Shown here: in pieces, positions 9,626 through 18,393 of the stretch | How positions within the stretch are numbered: the stretch's first letter is position 1 | Layout: each line of letters starts with the position of its first letter | Source of the DNA: Clostridia bacterium | GTDB taxonomy: Bacteria > Bacillota > Clostridia > Lachnospirales > Lachnospiraceae | DNA: 64,000 bases | NCBI GenBank assembly: GCA_910574835.1 | Contig: CAJTDE010000027.1 | Span: 1 to 64,000, forward strand | Direction of reading: 5' to 3' | Program-made: the position numbers and the translations under genes | Notes under the pieces: model-generated | The model's input: the letters and a program-made list of their open reading frames with translations, nothing else | What the model was told of the DNA's origin: nothing | The model's database searches: none

Positions 9626-9664
9626 AGCACGGTACAAAGCCAACGATAAGGAGGAATCGGGCAT

Positions 9665-9849
9665 ATGGGACTATCCGGGAAAAAAAGAACCAGAAACAGG
9701 CGCAGCAGGAACAGCAGAAGACGCAAAACGAAATGAAAATATATATTCAGGGAGTCGGAGGAACGATTGTCACAAAATCTATTTTGGAAGGCACTTCAGG
9801 GCTGAAATGGATGTTCCGGCAGGAGAATAAAGATGGGATTTCAGGATGA
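9665..9849 (+). pseudogene. DUF2185-like immunity gene remnant with poly-A frameshift
   Basis: ATG 9665 has a good site (AAGGAGG at 9649-9655). The first codons read MGLSGKK and then leave frame in a run of seven A residues at about 9681. One extra A would join them to QKQAQQEQQKTQNE and to MKIYIQGVGGTIVTKSIL, followed by LKWMFRQENKDGISG. That sequence resembles the N-terminal part of DUF2185/Imm33-type immunity proteins. The joined frame stops at TGA 9847-9849, well short of the usual length. Two lesions, a homopolymer slip and a truncation, mark it as dead. Confidence 0.5.
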
Positions 9850-10705
9850 GATGAAGCATATGTTTCTGCGCATTGCGGTGGGAGATGTAGAACCAGAGGA
9901 GTGGGAAAAATGGTGGAACAGCAATAGGATTAAGCTGGAAGAGACCCTGACCCGTGGAGACAGAGGGCGGATTATGCCCGCTTTATGGAGTGCAAACTAT
10001 TAATGGATGACAAAGACTCAGGGCGGTGGATATGAAGCCATGCTCTGTTATCTCTGTCCCATATATGCCATACAATACGGAATCTTAGGCTTGTCGGGCG
10101 ATATCAGCCAGGGGGAATATTTTCAAAAGATGCGTAATGGGTGGGGCGTGATCCAGTATGGTACGGTAGCTGTGGATGCTGCCACAGTGGAGAGCATCAA
10201 CGGAAAATTTGATGATATCCTGATCTTCCTGGCCGATGGCATGCTGCCGGAGTGGCAGAAGATCGACAGTCTGGAGACTTACTTTGCAAAAGAGCGCCGG
10301 GATTACCTGAAAGCCACAGAGAAAGGCCCAAACGATCCGAGAACTGGCCGGCCTATGTGGAATCTGGATACGGAGGGAAAACCGGATCCCTGGAGAGCGG
10401 ACAGTTATCTGTTTGGCGTATGGGATCTGCTGACCGGAAAGGAAGCAGAAGGATATGTGCGCCTTGAAGAATGCGTGAGACATAATTCTGCTTATATGGA
10501 GGCCCGTCTGAAGGAATTTCCAAATGCCTGCAATGACCCCAGAGACGCCATGGCGGTGATGTACCGTAATGCACAGCTCTTTCTGGGGACAAAGGAGATT
10601 TCGGATACACAAAAACGCAAGAACGCAATCCGGGAGACCTATGAGGAAGTATGCCGGTTCATGCGGTATTACCACAGCCTGGCTAAAAAGACTGAAAGAT
10701 CCTGA
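9833..10705 (+). pseudogene. Hypothetical immunity-island protein, about 290 codons with one in-frame stop
   Basis: ATG 9833 follows GCAGGAGAA. The frame reads 56 codons to TAA 10001-10003 and then continues in the same frame for another 232 codons to 10705. The stop falls in an otherwise smooth acidic, aromatic-rich protein (SANY-stop-WMTKTQGGGY). Re-initiation at ATG 10007 is possible but lacks a ribosome binding site. There is no signal peptide or membrane helix, and I recognise no family. It lies immediately upstream of a short helper-like gene and a DUF4132 gene. Confidence 0.5.
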
Positions 10706-10769
10706 CAACAGGACGTTAAAAGGCCTGTATACAACATAATAAGAATGAAAAGGAAACGGAGATTTTTTG

Positions 10770-10901
10770 ATGATGGACGAGAAAAAAGAGCAGCTTGAAA
10801 AGGTTCGCCGGGCATTCCGGGATCCATACCTACGGGGATGGATTCCGAACTATCTTTTGACAATACTGGAACAGGGGGAGGATACCGAAGATATCCTTTA
10901 A
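10770..10901 (+). CDS. Small acidic/basic protein, 43 aa
   Basis: Two adjacent ATGs (10770 and 10773) follow AACGGAGA. The 43-residue peptide is strongly charged (DEKKEQLEKVRRAFRDPY) with an amphipathic second half. Its stop is 3 bp before the start of the DUF4132 gene, so the two are probably translationally coupled. It may be a small partner or a leftover N-terminus of an adjacent larger protein. Confidence 0.4.
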   Translation: MMDEKKEQLEKVRRAFRDPYLRGWIPNYLLTILEQGEDTEDIL

Positions 10902-10904
10902 AAA

Positions 10905-12581
10905 ATGGAGCAGGTCATGCCAAAGTATTGTGTTCCCCGCAAATTTGAGACGGAGGAACAGCAGAGCCTTGACGAGGGGAGCGAGAAACAGAACGATTGG
11001 AGGAGCCTGCTGTTTGAATTAAGCCCCACTGTCAGGACATTCTGGGCGGAAAAATATAACTGTTATATCAATCCTAATGGGAAATACCAGACGCTTCTGG
11101 GATTTACGGATATGCGGGAACGGTTCCTGCAGGCGTCCCATGAAAGCAGCATGGAGCTCCTCTACTGCACTGGATGGAAGCCGATGGATACCATGTGCGC
11201 TTATCTGCTGGGAATGACCACAAACCGCATGTACAACCTGTCTCCGGATGCAGTCAGGGCCGCTGTCCGAATGGACTGGGAATCGGCAGTCCGCCTTCTT
11301 GACAAAAAAGTGCTGGGAGAGGTGATTGTCCATCATCATTCCTCTTATCAGACGGAATGGCAGAGAATATGGATGGAATTTCTTTATCTGTTCTGTGATT
11401 TTGATGACCGTACATTCCTGCATACAGAACACAAAACAAAAAAATTAAGACAGCAGTGTCAGGTCATCTGCGAAAGGCTGGCGAATCCGGATTATGAGCA
11501 GATGGAACTGGAGAAAGAGCTGCGTGCCTGCGCTCTGCTTCCCGTACAGGAGGAGCTGGACGATGTTTCCGATAAAAAATTCATAAAAAAGCAGAAGGCG
11601 GCTCTTTTGCGTGCCTTTGTCAGCAGCTACTTGTGGCGCTGCTCTGACTGGAAGAACATGAAGGAGCATCCGGCAGGCCGCGCGATGGCACGAAACCTTC
11701 TCTGGGGATATTACCGAAATGGGGAGCTTCAGACTGCGTTTGCTTTAAAAGAAAACGGAAGTGTGCTGGATGGGAAGGGGGAGACCGTTTCTCCGGAATC
11801 TTTCGCTGATGAAACGGGCAAGATCGGGCTGGTGCATCCGGAGGAATTGACAGAAACAGAGCGAAAATTTTGGAAAAAATATGCGGGAAAAGAGAAATGG
11901 AAACAGCCTTTTCCGCAGCTTAAAATACCTGCCTGTCACGGTCAGTATGCTCTTTCAACTTTTACTGGTATACAGGTTACGCAGCTTTTCCTGATTACTG
12001 CCACAGGGAAATGGGGTCTGTATCAGGGGAGCGATAAGAACCAGTATATGTCGTATCATATGGCGGATTTGCTACATGGGTACGGCGCACAGCTTATCTT
12101 TGATGATGAGGTAAAAGCATATAGAAGTAAAGTAGATGAGTGGATCTCCGTCTTTTCTAAACAAAACTATGCTCATATGCAAATGATAGAAGATGATATT
12201 ATAAAAGTCCGGAAAGCGATGAAATTTAAGGGAGTTATAGAAAATATAGGAAAGGTGTGTGCTACCAGTGGGGTGATTGCAATGGCTCTTACGCCATTTT
12301 TGCCGCCAGCGGGTGTGGTTTCTGCAATAGTGACATTCGTTGGTCTTCCAACGGTTTTTTTGATCCAACAAAGTATTATTTGTGGGCTTCGTTTGGGATA
12401 TATGGCAGATAAAAAAGGATGGTTCAATGCATGGGAAGATGGAACAGTGAAGGGCTACTTTTTTAGAACGCTCTCGCCTTGCTATTTACTGCCGGAATTT
12501 CCTTATGCTGAATCTTTTCTTATCACCTCTTTAGCCACTTCTTCATCTCTTTGTGATTTTGTATTGCTAATTGATATATGA
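10905..12581 (+). CDS. Chimeric DUF4132-domain protein, 558 aa
   Basis: Residues about 1-340 resemble the helical N-terminal and central part of DUF4132 proteins, ending in IGLVHPEELTETERKFW and KQPFPQLK, the conserved 'iglvHP.el' and 'QPF.Ql' motifs. The expected remainder of the DUF4132 domain does not follow. From about residue 345 (near base 11,940) the DNA turns AT-rich and the protein becomes different, with a long glycine-containing hydrophobic stretch at about residues 455-505 (VIAMALTPFLPPAGVV, then VGLPTVFLIQQSI). The junction suggests a fusion of two unrelated genes. The role is unknown; DUF4132 proteins often appear in large gene arrays of unclear function. Confidence 0.5.
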   Translation: MEQVMPKYCVPRKFETEEQQSLDEGSEKQNDWRSLLFELSPTVRTFWAEKYNCYINPNGKYQTLLGFTDMRERFLQASHESSMELLYCTGWKPMDTMCAYLLGMTTNRMYNLSPDAVRAAVRMDWESAVRLLDKKVLGEVIVHHHSSYQTEWQRIWMEFLYLFCDFDDRTFLHTEHKTKKLRQQCQVICERLANPDYEQMELEKELRACALLPVQEELDDVSDKKFIKKQKAALLRAFVSSYLWRCSDWKNMKEHPAGRAMARNLLWGYYRNGELQTAFALKENGSVLDGKGETVSPESFADETGKIGLVHPEELTETERKFWKKYAGKEKWKQPFPQLKIPACHGQYALSTFTGIQVTQLFLITATGKWGLYQGSDKNQYMSYHMADLLHGYGAQLIFDDEVKAYRSKVDEWISVFSKQNYAHMQMIEDDIIKVRKAMKFKGVIENIGKVCATSGVIAMALTPFLPPAGVVSAIVTFVGLPTVFLIQQSIICGLRLGYMADKKGWFNAWEDGTVKGYFFRTLSPCYLLPEFPYAESFLITSLATSSSLCDFVLLIDI

Positions 12582-12623
12582 AAGGATGCAATAATAACAA
12601 AACAAAAAGAGAGAGGTGACAAA

Positions 12624-12749
12624 ATGGCAACAAAAAGTGCAAATGTACTCGTCCGTGTTGAATTGGAGATAAAAGAACAAGCAGAATCTATCATGTCCAA
12701 ACTTGGTTTGCCGACTTCTGTTGTGATCAATGCGTTATATAGCTCATGA
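12624..12749 (+). pseudogene. RelB/DinJ-type antitoxin, truncated to 41 aa
   Basis: ATG 12624 follows GAGAGGTGAC. The peptide KSANVLVRVELEIKEQAE, then LGLPTSVVINALY, is the ribbon-helix-helix DNA-binding N-terminus of RelB/DinJ antitoxins, which bind their own operator and their toxin. The usual C-terminal half that wraps the toxin (about 45-50 residues) is missing. The frame runs into the toxin gene and stops at TGA 12747-12749. The protein could still bind DNA as a dimer but should not neutralise a toxin. Confidence 0.65.
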
Positions 12750-13005
12750 ACTGAAAGCGCCGGAAGCAGCCCTTCATCTAATGGATGTACTGGAAGATTC
12801 TTTTAATGCGCTTGCACATTTTCTGCAACGGGTAGCTTTAGTTGATGAAGAGCCTTGGCATACAAATGGAATTCATCGGTTACCAATAAAGAATTTCTTA
12901 GTATATTTTTGGATAGATGAGAATAATAGAAAAGTTCAGATAACTGCTATCATTTATGCAAAACGGGATCAGTTGCGGCAATTATCTCGAATGGATATGG
13001 AATAA
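12730..13005 (+). pseudogene. RelE/ParE-type toxin lacking its N-terminus
   Basis: The 91-aa frame carries RYIAHELKAPEAALHLMDVL, then EPWHTNGIHRLPIKNFLVYFWI and QITAIIYAKRDQ, which match the middle and C-terminal part of RelE/ParE toxins. Family members begin about 10-25 residues earlier with a strand and helix that are absent here. The sequence fuses directly with the truncated antitoxin, so one deletion removed the end of relB and the start of relE. An internal ATG at 12730 remains, without its own ribosome binding site. Toxin activity is doubtful. Confidence 0.65.
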
Positions 13006-13086
13006 CTCTTGAGGGCGTCCCAAAAGCCATGAAATGACCGAGAGCCCCTCCAGAATTTTCATTATGAATAAGCAATTTTAGTTTTG

Positions 13087-14067
13087 TCAAACGTCCTCTG
13101 GATTAATACTATCTAAAGGCTTACCTTCTGTTGGATTATCTTCAAAAATTTCTGCTGTCATCTTCATAAATCTAATATCACAAGTGCTGCCGGATTGAAT
13201 CATACACTCCTCAAGATGATATTTTTTGCATACATAGTTATGAAAAGATAGAGTCCATAAATATTTTTTTATAATATGTTCCTGTGTATTTGCTTCTTTA
13301 ACAGCGGAGATATCTAAATCATCATACTTTCCGTATTTTTTTATTTTTTGGATAATATGCTCTTTGTGTGCCTCCAGACGTTGTTTTTGATTTGGACTGA
13401 GATTACCTAATTTTTGATAATCGCTTGGAGAAATTGTCTTTACGAGTTCCAATGCTTGTTCTTTAAATGGGTGTCCAAGCATTATGTTTATGTCAATACA
13501 ATATAGATAATTTAAAATGACTGTTCCATCAAATGCTTTAAAAATAAGGATATCTTGTAATTGGAAATATAAATTTTCCTGAATGGTATAGGGCATAATA
13601 GCATTGAAAAATGCACGATCATCATTCGAAATATGCTCATTTGCATTTATATGATTTTGAATTTCACAAGCTTTTCTTAACTCCTCCTGCTTTACAAAAT
13701 GAGTCTGTTCAGCATAGTCAATAGCAGCTTGCCCAATAATAATCTGGGGATATATGGCGGTTTCCTCCAATGCCACAGCATCAATCAGACCTTGGCCGAA
13801 AATGAAATCATCATTAAATGAGAGCGTGCCAATTGTTATTCCACCTCGGAGGAATAAATCGTATTTTAAAATAAAGTTTCGTTGTATATCTGCGGTAATA
13901 GCCATAAATGACAAAAAACGTAAACATTCCTTTGAAGTAGAACCTCTTTCTAAACATAATAGAATATTGTCGGAAAACACCTTTACTTGAATATGTATTT
14001 CTCCAAATTCCCCAACAATGGGAGAGGAATGCACTTCCTGTATATAAGCTTTTGTATTTTTTATCAA
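13087..14067 (-). CDS. Nucleotide-cyclase-like protein, probably N-terminally truncated
   Basis: The segment VKVFSDNILLCLE followed by LFLRGGITIGTLSF and FGQGLIDAVALEE resembles a widespread bacterial family related to class III nucleotide cyclases ('FSD.i', 'lRGGi..G', 'fGpal..Ay.lE'). The second metal-binding Asp (FSD) is present. The first metal motif, normally near the N-terminus in a 'D.lGf' context, is not found: the only starts are TTG 14067 or earlier non-standard codons, and the upstream frame closes shortly afterwards. The start region has no clear ribosome binding site. It lies divergent to the NACHT unit; cyclases beside defence effectors recall Pycsar, but the truncation makes activity uncertain. 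Confidence 0.45.
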   Translation of the reverse strand: MIKNTKAYIQEVHSSPIVGEFGEIHIQVKVFSDNILLCLERGSTSKECLRFLSFMAITADIQRNFILKYDLFLRGGITIGTLSFNDDFIFGQGLIDAVALEETAIYPQIIIGQAAIDYAEQTHFVKQEELRKACEIQNHINANEHISNDDRAFFNAIMPYTIQENLYFQLQDILIFKAFDGTVILNYLYCIDINIMLGHPFKEQALELVKTISPSDYQKLGNLSPNQKQRLEAHKEHIIQKIKKYGKYDDLDISAVKEANTQEHIIKKYLWTLSFHNYVCKKYHLEECMIQSGSTCDIRFMKMTAEIFEDNPTEGKPLDSINPEDV

Positions 14068-14226
14068 AGCAGAGAAAATAAATTTTATTATATTAATTAT
14101 AGAAAGAAAATTTTAGGAGACGCAGCATGAAGGCTATCAGCTTAATTTTTATGGGAACTTTACTGTATTTATGGTATGATTAATTTAAGTATAACTTCAT
14201 AAAAATGCTGAAGGGAAGGGCTATAC

Positions 14227-15936
14227 ATGAATATAGATAAATTGAGAGAAGAAATAATTGGAGAGTTAAAAGCAACATATACAGAAAATGATTTAAATAG
14301 CCTTGTTGACCTTTTGGTGAAGGTAATCATATTTCCAACAGATAAAGAAGAATTGTCTGGTATAGAAGATCGCCAATATGCTGCTTTGGAAAAGATTTTT
14401 GATGAAGATTCTCCACTTAGCGAAGTACGATTATGTCTTGCTAATGTATTTAAGATTGAACCTACGCTCAAAAAGATACTTTATATCTCTAATAGCAGTG
14501 CTTATAACGAGGTGCAGAATAAAAGGTTGGGATTAGCAAATGTTATTAAAAAACTGGGGATGAATCCAAATAATAAGAAGCTCGATCTCGATCCGGCCAC
14601 TTATATGGGTGACAAAGATTATATGGAACATATTTCAAGAGCATATGGTTTGAGGAATAGCGAGTCCCACTTATATGAAAGCTGGAATAGAAGAGATATT
14701 TTCTTGAATTTAGACAGTGCATTGATTACATGGTTATGCGCTATAAAGTTCAATAAGAAAAACATACAAATGCAATTAGAGAGTAAAGTTGTTCTTTCCG
14801 AATATGTTATTCAGGAATATCTGAAGATGGTCGTTGAAGAATTTAAAGATCGGATGAAAAGATTTATACACTTAAGAGGCGAGGAGCATCTTGAATTCAT
14901 TGGAGGGATGGCTATTGAACAGGCAAATGAAAAAGATTCCGATAAAGGAAGACTGCGAAAAGGAACGGTAGATAGCTTACGCAGACATTCTGTTCCGGAA
15001 AAAAGAATGATATTGTGGGGGGAAGCAGGAATCGGAAAAAGTACTACATTAGAATACTTAGCGTATGTGGATGCCAAGGCAAGGATTCAAGATAAAGAAT
15101 CTTGTATTCCCATTTTGATTTTACTGGGATTAATGCTTGATGCTAATTATTCTATTAAGCAGTATATATGTGATAAATTGAAAGTTGATATGGAGGAATG
15201 TGATAAATTATTTGTAGCAGGGAATATAAACTTATTTCTTGATGGATTAAATGAGATTCCGTCAGGCGGAGTTGTATCCAATTTAAAGACTATTAGGATG
15301 CGTGAAATACGACAGTTAATGAAATCATACCCGAGATCTTTTATCATTATCACAAACAGGCCGCAGGATAGCAGAGATTTTGATAACATACCGGTGTTCA
15401 ACCTGCAGAAACTGAATGACGAAGAAATTAAACTTTTCCTGGATAGAAATGTTGATGATACTTTAACTAAAAAATGTATCTTAGACACACTTTCAACAGA
15501 TAAAAATTTCAGAAAGATAATAAGGACACCTTTGATTTTATCACGATTAATTGCAACGGTTCGGTATACAAAGCAGGTGCCAATGAGTGAGGGAGAAATA
15601 ATAGGCCAGTTTTTAAAATGTCTTTTTGAACGTGAAAAAAACGAAAAACTTGATGAAAGATTAGATATTCAAAAAATGACTTATTTATTAAGGGGAATAG
15701 CGTTCGAGAGTTTAGAAAACAAAGAAGCAAACTCTGGAATAACAGAGGCAGAAGTAATAAGCTATTGCTCTAAGAGCATGCAAAACTACAGATTTGAATA
15801 TGACGCTTTGTATGCAATTAATATGATGGTTCAGTTGGGGATTCTGGAAAAAAGGGAAAATGTTTATGTGTTTTCCCATCAGGCATATCAGGATTATTAT
15901 TACGGACTTGAGGAATTGGCGGTGTTGCAGTCATGA
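14227..15936 (+). CDS. NACHT-domain STAND NTPase with HEPN-like N-terminal motif, 569 aa
   Basis: ATG 14227 follows GAAGGGAAGGG. Residues 265-272 (GEAGIGKS) form the Walker A loop, and L336-F337-L338-D339 with GLNEI is a NACHT-type Walker B. ITNRPQD at about 378 is the sensor region, and FSHQAYQDYYYG near the end matches the C-terminal NACHT 'F.H.tfqEy' motif. The N-terminal 240 residues are helical and contain RNSESH (143-148), an exact fit to the HEPN ribonuclease RNxxxH pattern. NACHT proteins are oligomerising NTPases; bacterial members act in anti-phage defence. No C-terminal sensor repeats follow; the overlapping next gene may supply that role. The DNA is AT-rich, unlike the flanking core genes. 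Confidence 0.75.
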   Translation: MNIDKLREEIIGELKATYTENDLNSLVDLLVKVIIFPTDKEELSGIEDRQYAALEKIFDEDSPLSEVRLCLANVFKIEPTLKKILYISNSSAYNEVQNKRLGLANVIKKLGMNPNNKKLDLDPATYMGDKDYMEHISRAYGLRNSESHLYESWNRRDIFLNLDSALITWLCAIKFNKKNIQMQLESKVVLSEYVIQEYLKMVVEEFKDRMKRFIHLRGEEHLEFIGGMAIEQANEKDSDKGRLRKGTVDSLRRHSVPEKRMILWGEAGIGKSTTLEYLAYVDAKARIQDKESCIPILILLGLMLDANYSIKQYICDKLKVDMEECDKLFVAGNINLFLDGLNEIPSGGVVSNLKTIRMREIRQLMKSYPRSFIIITNRPQDSRDFDNIPVFNLQKLNDEEIKLFLDRNVDDTLTKKCILDTLSTDKNFRKIIRTPLILSRLIATVRYTKQVPMSEGEIIGQFLKCLFEREKNEKLDERLDIQKMTYLLRGIAFESLENKEANSGITEAEVISYCSKSMQNYRFEYDALYAINMMVQLGILEKRENVYVFSHQAYQDYYYGLEELAVLQS

Positions 15937-17321
15937 CAATGAAGTTTAAAGGTTTAAGACAGAAATGTCTGGACGAAAAATACTATGAAGCACTTAAATA
16001 TATGTCTCATACTTTAACAGGAAGTGACAGAACTTATTTTATCAAACAAATATGCCGGCATAATATTTATCTTGGAGTAATTTGTGCGACAACCTGTGAA
16101 TATGATGAGGTGCTGGATCATTATATAAAAGCAATTCTTAACCATTTTTTTGATGAAAAGCAAATTAGTTATTATGATAAAAAGACAGGAAAAAAATCAA
16201 TCTATACAAAGATACTTGGAAAAAAAGATATTGAGCGTTTTATGTTGGCGTCTTACGAGATTGGTAATTTTAAAGCAATTAAGTGGGTTATTCATAATTA
16301 TACGATAAATATCAATACACTTATAAAGCTTGGACAAAGAGTATCAGATGCAGAATTAGTGGATTTGTTTTATTCAATCAGCAAATCAACAAATCATGAT
16401 AAAATGGAAATCATGTGTAGAATGCGCACAGCTCCATCACAAAAGAATAATGAGCGAGCACAAAGCTTATTAAAATCCTATTGGTATAAGAATAGACAGA
16501 TTTTTACATATCTGGCCGATTCATTTGGCTGGCTGCCTGATTTGGGTAGTAATTATAAATATGGTGAAAGGATTTATGCAAAATGCTTTGAGGGGGCAGA
16601 TAATTCAATCGCATTTAATAATGTTATTATTAATGCTATGGATGTGAATTATCGAGAAGGGCTGGAGCGCTTATTTAGGATTATCGCCAATTATGGTAGT
16701 AGCGAAGTAAAGAAAAACTTATATATGCTTTTTTATATGAAATTGCAAAATAGATTTCCTGTTTATAAAGCTGATTACAAAGCATTAGAAAATGTTCAGG
16801 TTTTGGATAAACGTGAAAAACATTTGGGAATGAAGGTATTACGTGGCATCATTTGTGAAGATTGTTCAGCATGGATAAATGTGTTTGAATTAATTTATTA
16901 TTTTCCTCTGAAAGATAATATGGACATTACATCTAGTACAGATAAGGTTTCTAGAAATATATATCCATTGAATAGGTACTTGGAAGTTTATTCAAACACA
17001 AACTTAAAGAAGGTCGTTTACACATATTTTAATTCAGAGTATAAAGCACGGATATATTTGGATGATTTTGTGATGCTTATTGTGAGCCTCTGCGATGTAA
17101 AAATTATTGACATTTGCAATGCATTAAATGACTTTACCGATATAGGACATGTTTATCAGAGAGGCCCCTTATCGTATTTCAAGCATAATTGGAAGACATT
17201 ACAATATCCGGTTACAGCAGAGAAAGTTCAATTGGGAGAAAAATATCAGATTATATATGAGGACTATGATTATATAGAGCGTAGATTCCATGTTTCTGTT
17301 AAAAAGTTATGTGGCATTTGA
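15933..17321 (+). CDS. Unknown 462-aa partner of the NACHT protein
   Basis: The start overlaps the NACHT stop as ATGA, a sign of translational coupling and of joint function. The protein is soluble, basic and mostly helical, rich in Tyr, Asn and Lys, with repeated short helix pairs (for example DLFYSISKSTNHDK, LFRIIANYGSSEVKK). I recognise no domain. Many NACHT and other STAND proteins carry a C-terminal sensor built from helical repeats; here that part could be a separate polypeptide. This is inference from position and fold-like composition only. Confidence 0.6.
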   Translation: MTMKFKGLRQKCLDEKYYEALKYMSHTLTGSDRTYFIKQICRHNIYLGVICATTCEYDEVLDHYIKAILNHFFDEKQISYYDKKTGKKSIYTKILGKKDIERFMLASYEIGNFKAIKWVIHNYTININTLIKLGQRVSDAELVDLFYSISKSTNHDKMEIMCRMRTAPSQKNNERAQSLLKSYWYKNRQIFTYLADSFGWLPDLGSNYKYGERIYAKCFEGADNSIAFNNVIINAMDVNYREGLERLFRIIANYGSSEVKKNLYMLFYMKLQNRFPVYKADYKALENVQVLDKREKHLGMKVLRGIICEDCSAWINVFELIYYFPLKDNMDITSSTDKVSRNIYPLNRYLEVYSNTNLKKVVYTYFNSEYKARIYLDDFVMLIVSLCDVKIIDICNALNDFTDIGHVYQRGPLSYFKHNWKTLQYPVTAEKVQLGEKYQIIYEDYDYIERRFHVSVKKLCGI

Positions 17322-17355
17322 TTATTAATTATATTGTATCTAAAAGGGGGTAGAC

Positions 17356-18393
17356 ATGAAAACAAAAAAATACACAATAATATTATCCGGGTTGCTAGCC
17401 TTTATTAACATCATATGTCTTTTGATTTTGCAATTTCGTTTATATCACGCTGTTGGAATCTATGGGGATGGAAGCCAAATTTACATAGATATAAGAGAAA
17501 TTCTAATTATAATTACGAGCGGAGTTTTTACAAGTTCATGCGTGGTTTTTATTATTTCGATCCGTGAGTATTTTGATGAGCGAAACAGTGCGTTAAGAAA
17601 TTTGTACCGATTAGTAAGTTATATTGACGAAAAGTATCAACAAATCCATTTCTTTGCATCCATAATTCCAGAAGAAATTATAGGATCTTATCTTACCGAA
17701 AAATATTATTTAAATAGAGATGTGAAAGATTGGCAGGAACTGTTAGCTATCACAGGAAAATCAATACCATCACAATTTTTAGAAAATTTTAAAAAGGCGA
17801 AAATGGCATATCGAGAATCTGTGTGGAAACATGAAGATGATACATTAAAAAAATTATATGATACAGAAGAAATGAGAGAAAAGCATCTTGATAAAAAATG
17901 TGAGGAGATAGAAAAGGAATTTTTAGCAAACACGGAAGAACTTATCAATTCGTTATGCGTAATTAGAGATTTTGATGTATATCAAATTCAAGAGGCGTTT
18001 GATAAGTTGCATTTTTTTATCCATAAAGAGTATAAAGCGATATTGAATGATGCGCTAATAAATTCTACGGTTTCGTTAATAAAGCTAATGAAATATTATT
18101 TAAATTTAGTCTCTACCAGTGAGGGCATACTTATTAATTCATTGGCTGCTGTTAGGGTTATAAATACTATTTCACTTATATATGATGAGACAAGAAATCA
18201 TGCTTATTTAAGGCCGTCATATCAAATTGAGTTAGGAAAAAGATATATCAATAGCATGCGAAATGTGTTTAGGCCTAATATAAAACATATAAAAGCACCA
18301 GAAATTATTAACTTCATAGTTTATCCTCACTATGATGCAAAACAGGATTTTGGAGAAGATATTTTATTTGATTCTTGGGGAATAAAGCGATAA
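17356..18393 (+). CDS. Membrane-anchored helical protein, 345 aa
   Basis: ATG 17356 follows AAAGGGGG. Two N-terminal transmembrane helices (about residues 7-29 and 49-69) are followed by a charged cytosolic part of about 270 residues that is predicted helical from its heptad-like Lys/Glu/Leu pattern. No enzymatic motif is visible. It lies 34 bp after the 462-aa gene and shares its AT-rich composition and direction, so it probably belongs to the same operon. In defence systems a protein of this layout could be a membrane-acting effector or anchor; that is inference. Confidence 0.55.
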   Translation: MKTKKYTIILSGLLAFINIICLLILQFRLYHAVGIYGDGSQIYIDIREILIIITSGVFTSSCVVFIISIREYFDERNSALRNLYRLVSYIDEKYQQIHFFASIIPEEIIGSYLTEKYYLNRDVKDWQELLAITGKSIPSQFLENFKKAKMAYRESVWKHEDDTLKKLYDTEEMREKHLDKKCEEIEKEFLANTEELINSLCVIRDFDVYQIQEAFDKLHFFIHKEYKAILNDALINSTVSLIKLMKYYLNLVSTSEGILINSLAAVRVINTISLIYDETRNHAYLRPSYQIELGKRYINSMRNVFRPNIKHIKAPEIINFIVYPHYDAKQDFGEDILFDSWGIKR

